Shown: piece by piece, positions 32,898 through 41,502 of the stretch | Layout of the letters: each line of letters starts with the position of its first letter | Position numbering within the stretch: position 1 is the stretch's first letter | From: Weissella confusa | Lineage (GTDB): Bacteria; Bacillota; Bacilli; Lactobacillales; Lactobacillaceae | Reading direction: 5' to 3' | Length of the DNA: 62,900 bases | NCBI GenBank assembly: GCA_001436895.1 | Contig: JQAY01000004.1 | Location: forward strand, 124,284-187,183 | Position numbers and translations under genes: made by a program | The notes under the pieces: generated by a model | What the model saw: the letters and a program-made list of their open reading frames with translations, nothing else | The model's database searches: none | What the model was told of the DNA's origin: nothing

Positions 32898-34427
32898 ATG
32901 CCTGTTTTAAATCTATTGCAGGCTCATGAGAAGACACAACTTGAAGTCATTGTATCTTTGGATAGCATGGGCCAATCAACAAAAATTAGTTTACATAGTT
33001 TAGCGCTCAAACTAGACATGAGCGAGTTTACGCTAAGGGGCGTGTTACAGACCTTGGAAGCGGAGGCGTTAACTGAATTATCTAAATACTTCAGTTTGAC
33101 ATTTGCAAATGGTATCGTTCATTACCAACGCGTCTCAAATGCCTCACCAATTACTGCCCTTCGTTACGCCTATTCGAGACGTTCCGACTACATTGCATTA
33201 GTTGAGCACTCATTCCACGAATGTTTTTCAACTGTCGAAGACTATGTAGCGGATGAATCTATCTCGCGCACGACGTTTTTCCGCAAACGGAAGATTCTCC
33301 GTGAATACTTCGCAGACCGTCATTTAGACTTGTCAGAATCATTAATCTTAACTGGGGACGAAATTACGATTCGAGAGCTCTATTACCATCATTATTCAGT
33401 GCTGTTTGGTGATTTTAGCTACCCATTTTCTGATAAATTGAAAGCATCATCAGAACGAATTATTGATGCAATTTCAAAGGCTCTACATATCACCTTATCT
33501 GATTCACAAAAACTAAGCCTGTTGTACTACACCTACGTGAAATACAATCGCATCATGCAGGGGCATCTGTTAACGGATCACATGCCAATTGCACGGCCAT
33601 TTTTTGTCGATGCAACTGAGCTAGTTGATGACGATATGTTAGCTAGTACCATCGCAATTTTCGATGAATCGCTACAACGTAAAAATATCCACTTATCACA
33701 GCACGAACTAACACTGGAAGCAAATGGCTATCTGAACTTTATGATTAGTTTGCGCATGTTGCCTATTCCAGTTAGCAAAGTGCCCAACTTTCTGCGCGTC
33801 ACAGCGCCATTAAAAGAGCAACTGGTTAAGACTTTTGCGGTCGCAGTTAATCAATCTTACTGGTCGCTGCAACCATTCTTCTTTAAGCAGGACGTGACGC
33901 CGATTGACATCTATTTGTATCACTTGGTTTGTTACAATCACCCCGAATCCGAGGTCACGACGACGTTCCATAACGATTACCTAGATAGTAATTTTGCGGA
34001 CTACGAAGCCGTCGCGCAATCATTCATGGACTGGATTGCTCATACGTACCCAAACAAGCAAGCTGATATCACACTGAACAACGTTGATTTTTGCAACGAT
34101 ATTTTATATCTGTTAATTGCAACCGTGCCACGTCACGTTGTCGATCAACCCATCAGTGTGGCGCTGGATATTAATTATGGGTTTGGCTATACCGAAATGT
34201 TGAAGCGTCAAATCGCAACCTTTTTCGATTTGAATGTCATCATCACCGAGAAGCCAACTGAAACAACTGATATTATCATTTCAAATGTTGTACCCAAAAC
34301 CCCAATTCGTGCGATTCACTTAGAGTGGAGCAATCCGCCAACTTACAGTGACATCGAATTGTTTAAGCAAGCCGTTCGCACGATTCAGTGTGAACGTAAA
34401 GGTTGCACTGACATTTGTTGTGCTTAA
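32898..34427 (+). CDS. Mga/AtxA-like transcriptional regulator, copy 1
   Basis: A 509-residue protein with N-terminal helix-turn-helix segments (about residues 5-70 and the Mga-type HTH near 105-150: SISRTTFFRKRKILREYF), a helical central region corresponding to PRD-like domains, and a C-terminal EIIB-like part (about 420-495; VALDINYGFGYTEMLK, ending in AIHLEWSNPP). This is the layout of Mga and AtxA, regulators tied to the sugar phosphotransferase system. It has an unusual Cys-rich end (CERKGCTDICCA). A close paralogue lies at 39747-41249. Confidence 0.82.
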   Translation: MPVLNLLQAHEKTQLEVIVSLDSMGQSTKISLHSLALKLDMSEFTLRGVLQTLEAEALTELSKYFSLTFANGIVHYQRVSNASPITALRYAYSRRSDYIALVEHSFHECFSTVEDYVADESISRTTFFRKRKILREYFADRHLDLSESLILTGDEITIRELYYHHYSVLFGDFSYPFSDKLKASSERIIDAISKALHITLSDSQKLSLLYYTYVKYNRIMQGHLLTDHMPIARPFFVDATELVDDDMLASTIAIFDESLQRKNIHLSQHELTLEANGYLNFMISLRMLPIPVSKVPNFLRVTAPLKEQLVKTFAVAVNQSYWSLQPFFFKQDVTPIDIYLYHLVCYNHPESEVTTTFHNDYLDSNFADYEAVAQSFMDWIAHTYPNKQADITLNNVDFCNDILYLLIATVPRHVVDQPISVALDINYGFGYTEMLKRQIATFFDLNVIITEKPTETTDIIISNVVPKTPIRAIHLEWSNPPTYSDIELFKQAVRTIQCERKGCTDICCA

Positions 34428-34468
34428 CAAAAACGACTGTTCCGCAAAAATGCAGAACAGTCGTTTTT
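34428..34468. terminator. Bidirectional terminator
   Basis: AAAACGACTGTTC and GAACAGTCGTTTT around a 12-base loop, with A and T tracts on both sides, shared by the Mga-like gene and the HD-domain gene. Confidence 0.8.
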
Positions 34469-34947
34469 TAGTGTGCGTGGAATAGTCTTTTGACTCGAGC
34501 TGATGCTGGCGAGAAAAACTCAGCAACCGCCATATAATCATCAACTAAATCCAGCAAAAAACTTTCGCGATAATGTGGTAGCGCAGCTGTCGCACCCCAC
34601 ATGTGCTTCAGGATAATATCCTTTTCCATCGGTGATAACTGCGTAATCTTCTCAGCATTTCGTAGTGAAACGCGGGGATGAATAAACGCATGCGTTCCTA
34701 GCTCGAACTTCGTGGTACGCCAATCATAAAAGAAGAGATCGTGCAAAATACCAGCTCGTGCGACCGCAGTTGCATTCAAGCCAAGACGTAATGCCCACTT
34801 GTAGCTCACATATGAAACCGCAATTGAATGCGTTAACCGATCCGAGTGGTGGTGTTGGGTATAATTCGCCAACTCTTGCACTTGGGGATGGGCTAACAAA
34901 TCTTTCACGATATTATAATACGCGGTGTCGCGTTGCCAATCTTGCAT
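34468..34947 (-). CDS. HD domain phosphohydrolase
   Basis: A 159-residue protein with an HD-type metal site: His residues in the HHHSDRLTHS stretch (about residues 32-41) and the HD pair in GILHDLFFYDW (about 68-69). A later Asp in VDDYMAV may complete the metal ligands. HD proteins of this size hydrolyse nucleotides or signalling phosphates; the substrate cannot be named. The start at 34947 follows GAGGGGGC. It lies downstream of the rRNA methyltransferase gene, 49 bases away. Confidence 0.85.
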   Translation of the reverse strand: MQDWQRDTAYYNIVKDLLAHPQVQELANYTQHHHSDRLTHSIAVSYVSYKWALRLGLNATAVARAGILHDLFFYDWRTTKFELGTHAFIHPRVSLRNAEKITQLSPMEKDIILKHMWGATAALPHYRESFLLDLVDDYMAVAEFFSPASARVKRLFHAH

Positions 34948-34996
34948 ATAAAAGCCCCCTCTTTGCATGATTAACAGTACCTTATCAAACTAGTCT

Positions 34997-35767
34997 TTAG
35001 CGTGCCTTCAAGGCAAACATTGCAATACCGGCTGCCACACCAACGTTTAGTGATTCAGCTTGGCCAGAAATTGGAATGTAAAGATTCTTAGTTGTCATCT
35101 TAGCCAATTCAGGATTCATGCCTTGACCCTCGTTACCCATAATTAACGCAAATTGGGTTTGCGCTGGAATCGTAAACAAGTCAGCGGCTTCTGGATCCAA
35201 TTGGGTGCCATAAACGTTCATGTCATTTTGCGTAAACGCAGCTGTCCACTCTTGCAAGTTTCCAGTCGTCAATGTCATGTGGAATTGTGATCCTTGCATA
35301 GCTCGCAATGCCTTTGGTGAATATGGATCAACTGATCCATCCCCAAACACAACGCCGGCAAAGCCAGCTGCATCCGCCGTACGAATCATCGTTCCAACGT
35401 TACCTGGGTCTTGAATCGCATCCAAGAACAACCAAGCGCCATCGTGAATAAATTGTGGTTCACGAGTTGCCGTTGGCAATGAGACTTCCGCAAAGATACC
35501 TTGTGGCGTTACCAAGTCTGATAGCTTCTTAGCAATATCGGCCGTAATTTCGAATACCGGTACCCCAAGTGGCAAGTCATCTTGGTGTTCTGCCAATTGT
35601 TCTGGTGTTGCCATAATTGCGTGCAACTTACCATCGTGTTGAATGGCCTCTTGGACCAAATGCCAGCCATCAAGCAAGTAAGTCTTACTTGCTTGGCGAC
35701 CCTTCTTCGTTTGCAACTTTTGCCATGACTTAACACGGCCATTTTGTACTGATGTAATAGTTTCCAT
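34997..35767 (-). CDS. SpoU/TrmH family RNA 2'-O-methyltransferase
   Basis: A 256-residue SPOUT enzyme. It has a substrate-binding N-domain (about residues 1-90, SVQNGRVKSWQKLQTKKGR, KTYLLDGWHLVQEA) and a C-terminal catalytic knot with motifs DAIQDPGNVGTMIRTADA, ALIMGNEGQGM and IPISGQAESLNVGVA. It methylates 23S rRNA or tRNA; the exact site is not evident. The ATG at 35767 has no Shine-Dalgarno sequence, and a TATAAT ends eight bases before it, so the mRNA may be leaderless. Confidence 0.92.
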   Translation of the reverse strand: METITSVQNGRVKSWQKLQTKKGRQASKTYLLDGWHLVQEAIQHDGKLHAIMATPEQLAEHQDDLPLGVPVFEITADIAKKLSDLVTPQGIFAEVSLPTATREPQFIHDGAWLFLDAIQDPGNVGTMIRTADAAGFAGVVFGDGSVDPYSPKALRAMQGSQFHMTLTTGNLQEWTAAFTQNDMNVYGTQLDPEAADLFTIPAQTQFALIMGNEGQGMNPELAKMTTKNLYIPISGQAESLNVGVAAGIAMFALKAR

Positions 35768-35774
35768 AAGAGTC

Positions 35775-35780
35775 ATTATA
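35775..35780 (-). promoter_or_regulatory. -10 element predicting a leaderless mRNA
   Basis: TATAAT on the minus strand is followed by GACTCTT and then the ATG at 35767. A start seven bases after the -10 would fall at 35767-35768, on the first base of the start codon. The -35 region is weak. Confidence 0.5.
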
Positions 35781-35804
35781 CTCTGAAACTGGTAAACTTG
35801 CCTA

Positions 35805-35813
35805 TGTTATAAT
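35805..35813 (+). promoter_or_regulatory. Extended -10 promoter of femX
   Basis: TGT-TATAAT at 35805-35813 is an extended -10. TGAAAC 18 bases upstream is a weak -35. It lies about 50 bases before the femX start and back to back with the methyltransferase promoter. Confidence 0.6.
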
Positions 35814-35862
35814 TTATTGATATTGAATGAGACTGTTTTTCAGTTAGAAAGAAGGAAAAACA

Positions 35863-36879
35863 ATGCCAGTTTTGGATATGAATGATGCAGCTGCCGTTGA
35901 ACGTTTTACGACGTTTGTCCGCAACTCAAAGTTCGGCCAAGTGACACAAGACTTGGGCTGGGCACACGTTAAGAATAATTGGGAGCCTCGCCACGCGTAT
36001 GTTGAAGACGCTGATGGCAACATTATTGCCGCTATTTCGCTTTTGTTGACGCAAACGCCAACCGGTAAGAAGTTCGCTTACGCCTCAAAGGGGCCTGTAA
36101 TGGACGTTACGGACCTTGATTTGTTGGATAAGTTAGTTGCTGAGGCCAAGCTTGCTGTGGCCGACGACGATGTGTACGTCATTCGTATGGATCCTGAGGT
36201 CCCTTACTCAGATGAATTTAACGATGCTTTGCGTGCCCGTGGCTACGAAACGCGTAACCGTAACGTGGCCGACCAGGGGATGCACGCTACCATTCAACCC
36301 CGTTTGAACATGGTCATCGATTTGACTGCTAAGCCAGATGCCAAGGAAACGCTGGACTTGTACCCTTCAAAGACAAAGTCAAAGTTGAAGCGTCCCGTCC
36401 GTGACGGCGTAACCGTTCGTTGGGCTAACGACGAAGCAGCCGTTGATGCCTTCTTTGAGACATATGCCGGCATGGCACAACGTCACGGCATCTCACACCG
36501 TCCTAAGGAATACTTCGAGCGTATGCGTGAAGCGTTTGCGGATGATGATATCATGCGTATCTATATTGCTGAACGTGACGGCGAATTGCTTTCAACTGGT
36601 ATGGGCTTTAAGTACGGTGACAAGATTTGGTACATGTACGCCGGTTCATTTGACGGTAACATCTACTACGCCCCATATGCCGTCCAAACGGCCATGATTC
36701 AATGGGCCATGGATTCAGGCGTGTCATTGTATGATATGGGTGGTATTGAAGAAGCTTCTGACCAAGATGGTTTGTTCGTCTTCAAGCGCACGTTCGTCAA
36801 GGATGACCCACGTGAATACATCGGTGAAATCGACGTCGTTGTTGACGAAGACGCCTACACAGAATTAGTTCGCAAATAA
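35863..36879 (+). CDS. femX: FemX-type UDP-MurNAc-pentapeptide aminoacyl transferase
   Basis: A 338-residue Fem enzyme with two GNAT-like folds. It shares long identical stretches with the structurally studied W. viridescens FemX, including FAYASKGPVMDVTD, RNRNVAD-GMHATIQPRLNMV, LYPSKTKSK and DKIWYMYAGS. That enzyme transfers L-Ala from Ala-tRNA to the lysine of UDP-MurNAc-pentapeptide in the cytoplasm and starts the interpeptide bridge. The length is typical. It is monocistronic behind AAGGAAAAA, with a strong terminator after it. It is the best taxonomic marker in the window. Confidence 0.96.
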   Translation: MPVLDMNDAAAVERFTTFVRNSKFGQVTQDLGWAHVKNNWEPRHAYVEDADGNIIAAISLLLTQTPTGKKFAYASKGPVMDVTDLDLLDKLVAEAKLAVADDDVYVIRMDPEVPYSDEFNDALRARGYETRNRNVADQGMHATIQPRLNMVIDLTAKPDAKETLDLYPSKTKSKLKRPVRDGVTVRWANDEAAVDAFFETYAGMAQRHGISHRPKEYFERMREAFADDDIMRIYIAERDGELLSTGMGFKYGDKIWYMYAGSFDGNIYYAPYAVQTAMIQWAMDSGVSLYDMGGIEEASDQDGLFVFKRTFVKDDPREYIGEIDVVVDEDAYTELVRK

Positions 36880-36882
36880 TCA

Positions 36883-36923
36883 AAAAGCAGTCTGCCACAG
36901 TATTGGCAGACTGCTTTTTTGTC
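36883..36923. terminator. Bidirectional terminator after femX
   Basis: AAAAAGCAGTCTGCC and GGCAGACTGCTTTTTT around an eight-base loop. It also ends the convergent gene at 36924-38645. Confidence 0.85.
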
Positions 36924-38645
36924 TTACAACGCATCCATCGCGATACGAATAATTTTCGTCATCCCCGCGTTTGGCGTTACTTGAATATTTTGACCCGCGC
37001 GTTGGGCTTCCCACGCGGCCTTAACCGTATGGTGATGCGACCCGTTGATTAAGACAACGCCGACATCATATCGGTTTGCTCGGATTTCATCAATCACTTT
37101 GCTTTCCGTGTACTTTGAGCCGTCTAACCACGTGGCTTGACCACCAACCTCGTTGATTTTGTTCGCAGCGTTTTTAGCGCTCGCCCCAAACCATGACACA
37201 ATCAACACACGTTTACCAAATAGTTGTCGCTCCAGTTCACTATCTGTCGCAGTCTTTTCATCCTCGGTGGCTTTTGTTTCTGGCAGTCTACCCAGACTAC
37301 GCAGTAACTGTACTGCATGAGTATCCGATCGAACACGCGCCGAGTATGTCTCTTCCGCATTCAGACTCGCTTCATCAAGGCCATTCAGGTCAATTTGATC
37401 CATGCCGACCAGATGCCCCTGATTATCAACAAAGTAGCGCTCTTCATCTTCAACATAGAATCGGCCTTGCACCGGTATCCACAGAGCAACATCATCATTT
37501 GTTAACTCATTGTATGTTTGAACGAGCAACGGCAATTTGCGATAGGCACCCAAATTATCACGGGTTAGGTGCGCAATCAATTGTGATAACGCCTCTGAAT
37601 CTGTGACCGGCACAGTTTTTGTCATCACAACTGGCTCAGCTTGTTTCGTAATAATGCGAACCGGTTGCGGTGCGGTTACTGGTGTTTCTTGAACCGGCGC
37701 TTGTTGCTGTTGCTCCAATTCACTAATGCGCACCGCCAACGTTCGAATCACAGTATCCTTGTAATCCGTATTCGTATGAATTGGCTGTGTCGTATTATGC
37801 TTCATAACTTGGAGTTGTTCCAACGATTCATTTGCCTCATGCAACGCTTCCTCAAGTTCAGCAATACGACCACTTTCATTGCGATGCAAATTCTCGTATT
37901 CCGTGACCTGATTTTTCAGTTCTTCCATCCTAGTTGCTTGATGTTCCAAATCCAATTGACGTTGATGGGAAATTTGTTGCGTCGCCTGTTGTGTCGCTTG
38001 CGCTGTTTCAAGCTGATCTGATAATGCCGCTGTTTCTTGCGTCGTGGCCGTATTCGCTTGCTTTAATTCACGCTCAAGCTCTTGGACCCGTTCGCTAGCC
38101 GCAACGTTTTTGGCTTTTAACGTTTTATTCGCCTTTTCTAATCGATCGATTTGACTCTTTAACGCCGTGACATCCTCACTTGGCGTTTGTGGCTCGACTG
38201 ACTTAACTTGAGGTGTCGCCGTCATTCTAGTTCGTGGCACCCTGGCTTCCGTAAGCACATCCCGAAATAATGCGAGCCCATCCCCTTCATCGCGAACTTG
38301 ATACGCAATGCCATAGACTCGCCGTGACGAAACAACGTTCTTTGAATTCTCCCAAACGTAAACCAAATCCGGTTTCGCGGTCAGTGTCAGTCGTACGGTA
38401 ATATCGGCCAATAGCTCGTTCACATCATCTTCAGAAGCTTGTAGGGCTTCCGCCAACGGTGGTGCAAGTGTCTTTTTAACTGCATTTTGATCGGCCGCCG
38501 GTATCGCATAATGATACTTTTTTATCAGGTTATCCGTCTCTTTCGCTAACGCTAAATTGTCGATAAAAAACTTTTCCCCACTCGATAAACCTGGGTTACG
38601 GTTCATCTGTTTACGTATCTTTTTTGCTAGCTTATTTCTGTCCAT
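36924..38645 (-). CDS. Coiled-coil protein with C-terminal DUF2325-like domain
   Basis: A 573-residue soluble protein. Residues 1-140 are a helical/alpha-beta domain, about 175-330 a long coiled coil rich in Gln, Glu and Lys, about 345-395 a Pro/Val linker, about 400-470 a small domain with VALWIPVQGRFYVEDEER, and about 475-573 a Rossmann-like domain (GKRVLIVSWFGASAKNAANKI, VVLINGSHHHTVKAAWEAQ). The last part resembles DUF2325, found in proteins linked to nucleic-acid or stress functions. The start MDRNKLAKK follows GGGGTGAC. Function unknown; monocistronic between two bidirectional terminators. Confidence 0.75.
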   Translation of the reverse strand: MDRNKLAKKIRKQMNRNPGLSSGEKFFIDNLALAKETDNLIKKYHYAIPAADQNAVKKTLAPPLAEALQASEDDVNELLADITVRLTLTAKPDLVYVWENSKNVVSSRRVYGIAYQVRDEGDGLALFRDVLTEARVPRTRMTATPQVKSVEPQTPSEDVTALKSQIDRLEKANKTLKAKNVAASERVQELERELKQANTATTQETAALSDQLETAQATQQATQQISHQRQLDLEHQATRMEELKNQVTEYENLHRNESGRIAELEEALHEANESLEQLQVMKHNTTQPIHTNTDYKDTVIRTLAVRISELEQQQQAPVQETPVTAPQPVRIITKQAEPVVMTKTVPVTDSEALSQLIAHLTRDNLGAYRKLPLLVQTYNELTNDDVALWIPVQGRFYVEDEERYFVDNQGHLVGMDQIDLNGLDEASLNAEETYSARVRSDTHAVQLLRSLGRLPETKATEDEKTATDSELERQLFGKRVLIVSWFGASAKNAANKINEVGGQATWLDGSKYTESKVIDEIRANRYDVGVVLINGSHHHTVKAAWEAQRAGQNIQVTPNAGMTKIIRIAMDAL

Positions 38646-38766
38646 TTTAGTCACCCCATGTACAACGCGTTTACTCTGTTTATACCACAAACCAGTACCC
38701 AAAAGGTTGTACGCTGTCTCAGGTGGCCAAAACTTAAAATTCACGGCCAAATTAGCCCCTAGGTTC

Positions 38767-38807
38767 ATAAAAAAAGGATTCGGAAAGTGATTTTCCGAAT
38801 CCTTTTA
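38767..38807. terminator. Terminator of the DoxX gene
   Basis: AAAAGGATTCGGAAA and TTTCCGAATCCTTTT around a short loop, with a T7 run on the minus strand. Confidence 0.8.
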
Positions 38808-38823
38808 ATCTTTAATATTAATC

Positions 38824-39339
38824 TTAGCGAACTTCAATATCGTTGTTCAAGAATGGCAACTTTGAACGCAAGAATGGCGTTACCCAGTGGTCCAAACCGA
38901 TACGTGCTGAGTTGAAGCCACCGATCAAGATGAACATCTCGATGAAGATGAACGTTGGGTTAACTGACACAACACCGGCACCCAAGTATGAGAAGTTCAT
39001 GATCATTCCGAAGAAGGCAGCTGCCAAAGTCAACGTACCAAAGATCAATCCCAAACCAACAAACAACTCACCCCATGCAACGGCGAATGAGAAGAAACCA
39101 GTAGCGTGACCGTGGTTCGTTGCTAGGTTCAAGAACCAGTCGTACCATGGGAAGGCCTTCGTTTGTGCTGGTGTCATGACTGGCTTAGCAATTGCCATGT
39201 TAATCATGCCTGAAGCATCGAAGCCACCCTTAGTGGTAACCTTCTCAAAACCATCCATTACCCATTGGAATCCCAAGTAAACACGGGCAATCGTCAATAC
39301 CCACATTGCAACCTTGCTGTTACGTAGCCATGAAATCAT
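38824..39339 (-). CDS. DoxX family membrane protein
   Basis: A 171-residue protein with four membrane helices (about residues 10-28, 82-100, 104-125, 130-150) and the DoxX pattern ARVYLGFQWVMDGFEKV near the N-terminus. DoxX-like proteins are quinol oxidase-related or take part in redox membrane complexes; in lactic acid bacteria the role is unknown. The start at 39339 follows AGGAGA eight bases away. It is monocistronic, between a terminator and the second Mga-like gene. Confidence 0.87.
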   Translation of the reverse strand: MISWLRNSKVAMWVLTIARVYLGFQWVMDGFEKVTTKGGFDASGMINMAIAKPVMTPAQTKAFPWYDWFLNLATNHGHATGFFSFAVAWGELFVGLGLIFGTLTLAAAFFGMIMNFSYLGAGVVSVNPTFIFIEMFILIGGFNSARIGLDHWVTPFLRSKLPFLNNDIEVR

Positions 39340-39746
39340 AATAATATCTCCTAAAAAATAAATAACCTTATTTAAAATATGTGAATCAATTAACATATAT
39401 TATCTTAATCTACTTACATAAGTTTAGCAACATATTATTCACAATTTATTCACACTTAGTGTTTCGCATTCGGAACACACTAAATGAAAAAGCCTAGTTT
39501 TAGGCACTTCCGGTTTTATTAACAATGTGAACAATAACACATTGTTAAGTACCGCAAATCTTGATTTCGAACGGCGGAAGGTCAATTTGTGCACTTTATC
39601 CTTACTATCTTTTCGGCAACGTACCATTACATGTTGGAATAAACAGACAGCTTGGTACTCCTTGCTGACAAATTCTTGGTTAAATGATAGATATTAAAGA
39701 ATGCAGACGTCTAGAATGAATTTACGCATAACACAAGGAGCTAGCC
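39340..39746. other. AT-rich divergent region between DoxX and Mga-like copy 2
   Basis: About 400 bases without a convincing ORF. TTGTGAATA and related ATTCACA motifs recur near 39430-39455. The AAGGAG site of the Mga-like gene is at 39735-39740. Promoters for both genes should lie here; none could be fixed firmly. Confidence 0.4.
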
Positions 39747-41249
39747 ATGGCTGTTTTTGACCTGTTAGATGAATATGAGCAGATTCAGTTACGCATAATT
39801 GTCACGTTAGAGAATATGCCAGCACCGGTCATCACAACCGTTTCAGAATTGTCACGATTGCTAGGTGCATCGGAATTTGTCATTAAAAAGGCTGTTCGAA
39901 CGTTAGCCCATGAATCAATGGATGAATTATCTTGGCTTTTTACATTAACGTTTGATCGCAATACAATCACGTATGTGCGTGTAACAAATAGTTCACCCGT
40001 CACTTCAATACGCTATCTTTATTCTAGACGGTCAGATACTGTTCAAATTCTAGAAAGTAGTTTTGAGGAAGATTTCACCAACGTCGAAGACTTCTCGAAC
40101 AAAAGTTTGATGTCACGTACGAACTTCTTTCGGCGCCGCAAACGTCTGATGGCCTACTTTCGGAAACATCATCTGGCTCTATCAGAGCGTCTAGTTTTGA
40201 CTGGTGACGAAATCTCAGTACGTGAGTTCTATTATCACTACTACTCCGTCATCTTTTGCGACTTTGAGTACCCGTTTTCAAATACATCATTAAAGACATC
40301 AACCAATATGATTAAAGAATTAGCTGAGCGTTTGGATTTCCAGTTATCACCAACAAACCAGCTCAATTTAATTTACTACACGTATATTGGCTATCGCCGA
40401 ATCGCTAACGGACATCTGGTTAATCAAGACAACGTTGGATCCCGAATGTTCTTCTCGCCAGAAACATTACTAGTCGATTCAGAAAACGTGGCGATCGCTA
40501 TTGAAATTTTAGACAAGACGCTTCAAGGGGAAGGTATTCACCTTTCCGAAGAAGAACTAGCTTGGGAGGCAGTCTCATACCTAAACTTTCTTTTAGCGAT
40601 GAACATTCTGCCAATTTCTTTGCACAAAAACGTGGCGTTGCAAAATCACATTGCCCCCATTAAAGAACTGCTGGGTAAAACATTTGCAACTCATTTTTCA
40701 TTGTCATATTGGTCAATTGCTCCCATGTTCTTCAAGAAAGAAACAACGCCACTAGATACCTATCTGTTACGTTTGCTTGGCTATACGCAGCCCCTTTCCG
40801 AGGTCACCACACACCAACGTAGTGCATACCTGATGGATAATTTTGCTGAGTATTTAGATGTTTCGAAGGAATTCTTCGCGAAGTTCCTGACGCAATTCCC
40901 AGACAAGCTAACCGATTTCGAAACCAATCAAGAGAATTTCTACAATGATTTGCTGTACCTATTGGTCATTACAATTCCGAGAACGATTATTGAAAAGCCA
41001 CTAGTGGTCGCACTGGATTTTTCTTATGGTTATGCTTACACCGAAAGCCTTAAAGCTCGGATTGTCGCAACTTCGAACCATAATATCATTGTTACCAATG
41101 AATTCACTGACAAGGCTGACATTTTGCTTTCTAATATCACACCTCACGATGCTAAAAATGCGGTCCATATTGAATGGAGTAATCCGCCAACTCGACGTGA
41201 CTGGGACTTATTTGAAGCTGCTATTAAAGCACTGAACGCCCAACAATAA
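39747..41249 (+). CDS. Mga/AtxA-like transcriptional regulator, copy 2
   Basis: A 500-residue paralogue of the regulator at 32898. It has the same order of parts: N-terminal HTH segments, Mga-type HTH (SLMSRTNFFRRRKRLMAYF), LTGDEIxxREFYYHYYSV, helical PRD-like centre and C-terminal EIIB-like domain ending in NAVHIEWSNPP. Unlike copy 1, it lacks the Cys-rich tail and ends in NAQQ. It starts behind AAGGAG. Probable small RNAs and a toxin-like ORF follow directly. Such regulators often control nearby genes; targets are unknown. Confidence 0.82.
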   Translation: MAVFDLLDEYEQIQLRIIVTLENMPAPVITTVSELSRLLGASEFVIKKAVRTLAHESMDELSWLFTLTFDRNTITYVRVTNSSPVTSIRYLYSRRSDTVQILESSFEEDFTNVEDFSNKSLMSRTNFFRRRKRLMAYFRKHHLALSERLVLTGDEISVREFYYHYYSVIFCDFEYPFSNTSLKTSTNMIKELAERLDFQLSPTNQLNLIYYTYIGYRRIANGHLVNQDNVGSRMFFSPETLLVDSENVAIAIEILDKTLQGEGIHLSEEELAWEAVSYLNFLLAMNILPISLHKNVALQNHIAPIKELLGKTFATHFSLSYWSIAPMFFKKETTPLDTYLLRLLGYTQPLSEVTTHQRSAYLMDNFAEYLDVSKEFFAKFLTQFPDKLTDFETNQENFYNDLLYLLVITIPRTIIEKPLVVALDFSYGYAYTESLKARIVATSNHNIIVTNEFTDKADILLSNITPHDAKNAVHIEWSNPPTRRDWDLFEAAIKALNAQQ

Positions 41250-41307
41250 CCGTTCTAAAATGTTGGATGATTTGCTTAATAATTGGCACACTCACTTTTA
41301 TCACGAA

Positions 41308-41316
41308 TGATATAGT
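41308..41316 (+). promoter_or_regulatory. Extended -10 promoter of a small toxin-like mRNA
   Basis: TGA-TATAGT at 41308-41316 predicts a start near 41323. TGGCAC lies at 41284-41289, 21 bases before the hexamer; the same TGGCAC-N21-TAT(A)NT layout recurs at 41481-41513. Confidence 0.5.
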
Positions 41317-41336
41317 TTAGAGGTAGGTTTGTAGGA

Positions 41337-41426
41337 ATGCAGTATGTCGTCGCTTTGTGCGACAACTTTCTTTCCCAAATATGGTTATTGCCACTAACCA
41401 TCATTTCTTTTGTACGAAGGTCCTGA
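41337..41426 (+). CDS. Candidate 29-residue hydrophobic toxin peptide, par-like
   Basis: This small ORF begins MQYVVALCDNF, continues with a hydrophobic stretch (QIWLLPLTIISFV) and ends RRS. The hydrophobic core with a charged end is typical of type I toxins. An extended -10 promoter lies upstream. The mRNA would form ATGGTTA-ttgccac-TAACCAT within the ORF and end in a hairpin GGTCCTGATT/AATCAGGGCC that includes the stop codon; its U-G pair forms only on the plus strand. CTAACCATC (41394-41402) is repeated at 41494-41502. The ribosome site is weak. The peptide family is not recognised. Confidence 0.4.
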   Translation: MQYVVALCDNFLSQIWLLPLTIISFVRRS

Positions 41427-41502
41427 TTTATAAATCAGGGCCTTTCCCGTACCAAATTGTGGTTTAAAAATCGCTAACTCTGGCACAGCCGGCCTAACCA
41501 TC
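41394..41502 (+). repeat. Pair of 9-bp direct repeats flanking a terminator
   Basis: CTAACCATC occurs at 41394-41402, inside the small ORF, and at 41494-41502, exactly 100 bases on. Both are followed by one variable base and TT. The GGTCCTGATT/AATCAGGGCC hairpin lies between. A leftward RNA starting beyond the second copy would be complementary in trans to the first, as in par loci; its promoter is not clear. Confidence 0.5.
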
